The notes beneath the pieces are model-generated. The model was not told where the DNA came from. It did not search any database and worked only from the letters and a program-made list of their open reading frames with translations. The position numbers and the translations under genes were made by a program. From the NCBI GenBank assembly GCA_028709105.1, contig JAQVYD010000063.1, positions 1-7,626 on the forward strand: a DNA stretch of 7,626 nt. The letters run 5' to 3'. The DNA is from Clostridia bacterium. GTDB taxonomy: Bacteria; Bacillota; Peptococcia; DRI-13; DTU073. Numbering within the stretch: the stretch's first letter is position 1; the number at the start of each line of letters is the position of its first letter. This document shows, one piece after another, positions 5,876 through 7,626 of this stretch.

Positions 5876-7626
5876 ATGTTGCGATTGCTTATCGGCCGGT
5901 CCGGGTCAGGAAAAACCGGACAATGTTTGCAAGAAATAGCAGCAGAGGTGGAATGTAATCCTCAAGCTAATTGTTTTTATCTTGTACCGGAGCAGGGTTC
6001 TTTTTATGCAGAAAAAAGTTTGTTGAAACAGATCAAAAAAGGTGGCGTTATTCAGGCTCAGGTTTTTAGTTTTCAGCGTCTCGCTTGGCGAGTTTTGCAA
6101 GAAACAGGAGGCGGAATTATCCCCCCTTTAGATGATGTGGGCAAAACTCTTATTTTAAAGCATATTCTAACAAAAAATAAAAATAAGTTCCAGGTTTTTG
6201 CGAAGGTGATGGATAAGCCTGGTTTTTTGGAGCAGTTAGTCAGAGCTCTCTCCGAGATGAAGAATTATTGTCTTTCTCCAGAAAAATTAGCCGGTTGTTT
6301 GGGTGAGAGCGGAGCGGGTTTACCTTATGAATTAGAGGGGAAGTTAGCGGAGTTTGTCTTTATTTATCGTGAGTTTGAACAATATATTGAACAAGAGTAT
6401 TTAGATACAGACGATAATTTACAGCTTTTAGCCGATCATCTTTATAAAGCTGATTTTTTAAAAACAGCACAAGTATGGATTGATGGTTTTCATGGTTTTA
6501 CTCCTTTGGAATTTGCGGTGATTAAAGAATTGTTACTTTACTGTCGGCAGGTGAAGATAACTTTATGTCTGGATCCGGAATGTTTACAGCAAAAACTTTC
6601 GGAGACACATTTGTTTTTTAAACCATGGGAGACTTATCAGAGCTTACTGGAGATGGCTGCCGAAATTCAATGTCCGCCGGCGGATGTTTTGGTCTTGCCG
6701 GAACCTCGTCGGCGGCGTTTTCAGAAAACAACGGAACTGGCCTTTTTAGAAGAAAGTTTTATCCAGACCAAACCTGTTTTTAAAGAGAAGGCCGGTGCTC
6801 TTAAGTTACGGGCGGCAGTAAATCGTCAGGAAGAGGTAGAGGAAGCAACGCGGGAAATTCTTTTCCTTTGTCGGGAAAAAGGCTTGCGTTATCAGGATAT
6901 TGCTGTTCTTTTGCGCGATTTCACTAATTATGAGAATCTCATTACGAATATTTTTAGGGATTATGAGATTCCTTTTTTTCTGGATATGAAAAAGCCGGTA
7001 CGTCATCATCCTTTGCCTGATTTAATTCAAAGTGTGTTGGAGGTAGTGCAGGGCGGGTGGAATTATGAACCGCTCTTTCGTTGTTTGAAGACGGACTTAT
7101 TCCCGCTTTCGCGGCGGGAAACCGATCTTTTAGAAAATTATTGTTTAGCACATGGGATTAGAGGCAGTCGTTGGACTGACGGTAAGCCGTGGCAGTTTAA
7201 AACAGGTTTAGCTGAAGGCAGAGGAAAAGAGTTATTGCCACAGCAGCAACAATTATTACGGCGAGTAAACAAAGTGCGGGAGAAGGTTGTCGAAATCTTG
7301 CTTCCTTTGCAGGAAGCTTGGCAAACTGCGTCTAAGGGCAGGGAATATAGTGAGATTCTTTTTTCTTTTTTGGATAAGATTGCTGTTGCTAAGAAATTGG
7401 AACGTTGGAGTATGAAGGCGGAAGAAAAAGGGGAATTGGAGGAAGCTCGGATTCATACACAGGTCTGGCAAAAAGTTTTAGAACTTTTAGATCGTTTGGT
7501 GGAGGTTCTCGGTGACCAAGCCATGAGTTTGCAGGAATTTAGTCAAGTGATGACTGGGGGGCTGGAAACTCTGGAACTCGGGTTGATTCCTCCGTGCTTG
7601 GATCAGGTTTTGGTTGGTTCGGTAGA
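5876..7626 (+). CDS. addB: ATP-dependent helicase/nuclease subunit B (AddB), 5' half
   Basis: AddB works with AddA in the AddAB helicase-nuclease, the Gram-positive counterpart of RecBCD, which resects double-strand breaks for recombination and recognises Chi. The reading frame is open to the window end, giving 583 codons of an expected total near 1150. Visible family features are a Walker A motif at the extreme N-terminus (GRSGSGKT, 7-14), LVPEQ (36-40) followed by AEKSLL, VFSFQRLAWRVL, WIDGFHGFTPLE starting at 201, AAVNRQEEVEEATREI from 313 and DIAVLLRD (341-348). The C-terminal nuclease domain and its iron-sulfur cysteines lie beyond the window and cannot be judged. The start is ATG 5876, 7 bases after AGGGGGG (5862-5868); an in-frame TTG directly before it is less well spaced. 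addA is expected just downstream, as is usual for this pair. No clear promoter is seen in the 147-base gap, so transcription with ilvN is possible. Confidence 0.95.
   Translation, partial: MLRLLIGRSGSGKTGQCLQEIAAEVECNPQANCFYLVPEQGSFYAEKSLLKQIKKGGVIQAQVFSFQRLAWRVLQETGGGIIPPLDDVGKTLILKHILTKNKNKFQVFAKVMDKPGFLEQLVRALSEMKNYCLSPEKLAGCLGESGAGLPYELEGKLAEFVFIYREFEQYIEQEYLDTDDNLQLLADHLYKADFLKTAQVWIDGFHGFTPLEFAVIKELLLYCRQVKITLCLDPECLQQKLSETHLFFKPWETYQSLLEMAAEIQCPPADVLVLPEPRRRRFQKTTELAFLEESFIQTKPVFKEKAGALKLRAAVNRQEEVEEATREILFLCREKGLRYQDIAVLLRDFTNYENLITNIFRDYEIPFFLDMKKPVRHHPLPDLIQSVLEVVQGGWNYEPLFRCLKTDLFPLSRRETDLLENYCLAHGIRGSRWTDGKPWQFKTGLAEGRGKELLPQQQQLLRRVNKVREKVVEILLPLQEAWQTASKGREYSEILFSFLDKIAVAKKLERWSMKAEEKGELEEARIHTQVWQKVLELLDRLVEVLGDQAMSLQEFSQVMTGGLETLELGLIPPCLDQVLVGSV

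Noticed and set aside
5906..7471. Several minus-strand reading frames of 60-70 codons inside addB
   Set aside because: They are shadows of the open addB frame, with low-complexity K/F/L-rich translations.

Overview
The window reads as a chromosomal housekeeping segment from a low-to-moderate GC, Gram-positive-type bacterium of the class Clostridia, most like the Peptococcaceae/Desulfotomaculum/Desulfitobacterium side. This rests on the dnaG-rpoD(sigA) core, TrmK (a Gram-positive tRNA m1A22 methyltransferase), an AddB-type recombination nuclease subunit instead of RecBCD, strong purine-rich Shine-Dalgarno sites with several TTG/GTG starts, and an RNase P RNA of the ancestral A type, not the Bacillus B type. 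The genus is inference; no species is claimed.

Layout. (1) 9-2973, plus strand: dnaG (primase) and rpoD (housekeeping sigma factor), overlapping by 17 bases. (2) 2991-3255: a near-consensus promoter, a tRNA with CAT anticodon that looks like tRNA-Ile2, a tRNA-Val(TAC), both with encoded CCA, then an intrinsic terminator. (3) 3280-4721: trmK and a coiled-coil/C4 zinc-ribbon protein, joined by a TGATG stop-start overlap. (4) 4748-5159, minus strand: rnpB (RNase P RNA) with its own terminator, convergent with the previous operon. (5) 5163-5728, plus strand: a promoter and ilvN (regulatory subunit of acetolactate synthase), standing without ilvB. (6) 5729-5875: a gap holding a perfect 16-bp inverted repeat around a 49-nt loop, function unknown. 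(7) 5876 to the end: the first half of addB, cut by the window edge.

Together, the left part couples replication priming, transcription initiation and tRNA production. The two tRNAs are preceded by a leader of about 20 nt that RNase P, whose RNA is encoded 1.6 kb away, would remove. TrmK modifies A22 of certain tRNAs, though both local tRNAs carry G22 and so should not be its substrates. The right part (ilvN, addB) is unrelated in function and lies beyond rnpB, which looks like a boundary between two neighbourhoods.

No mobile element, phage, CRISPR array or defence system is visible. The least explained sequence is the stem-loop between ilvN and addB. The other points of note are the solitary ilvN, the absence of a Nif3-like gene between trmK and the zinc-ribbon gene, and the likely Ile2 identity of the CAT-anticodon tRNA.
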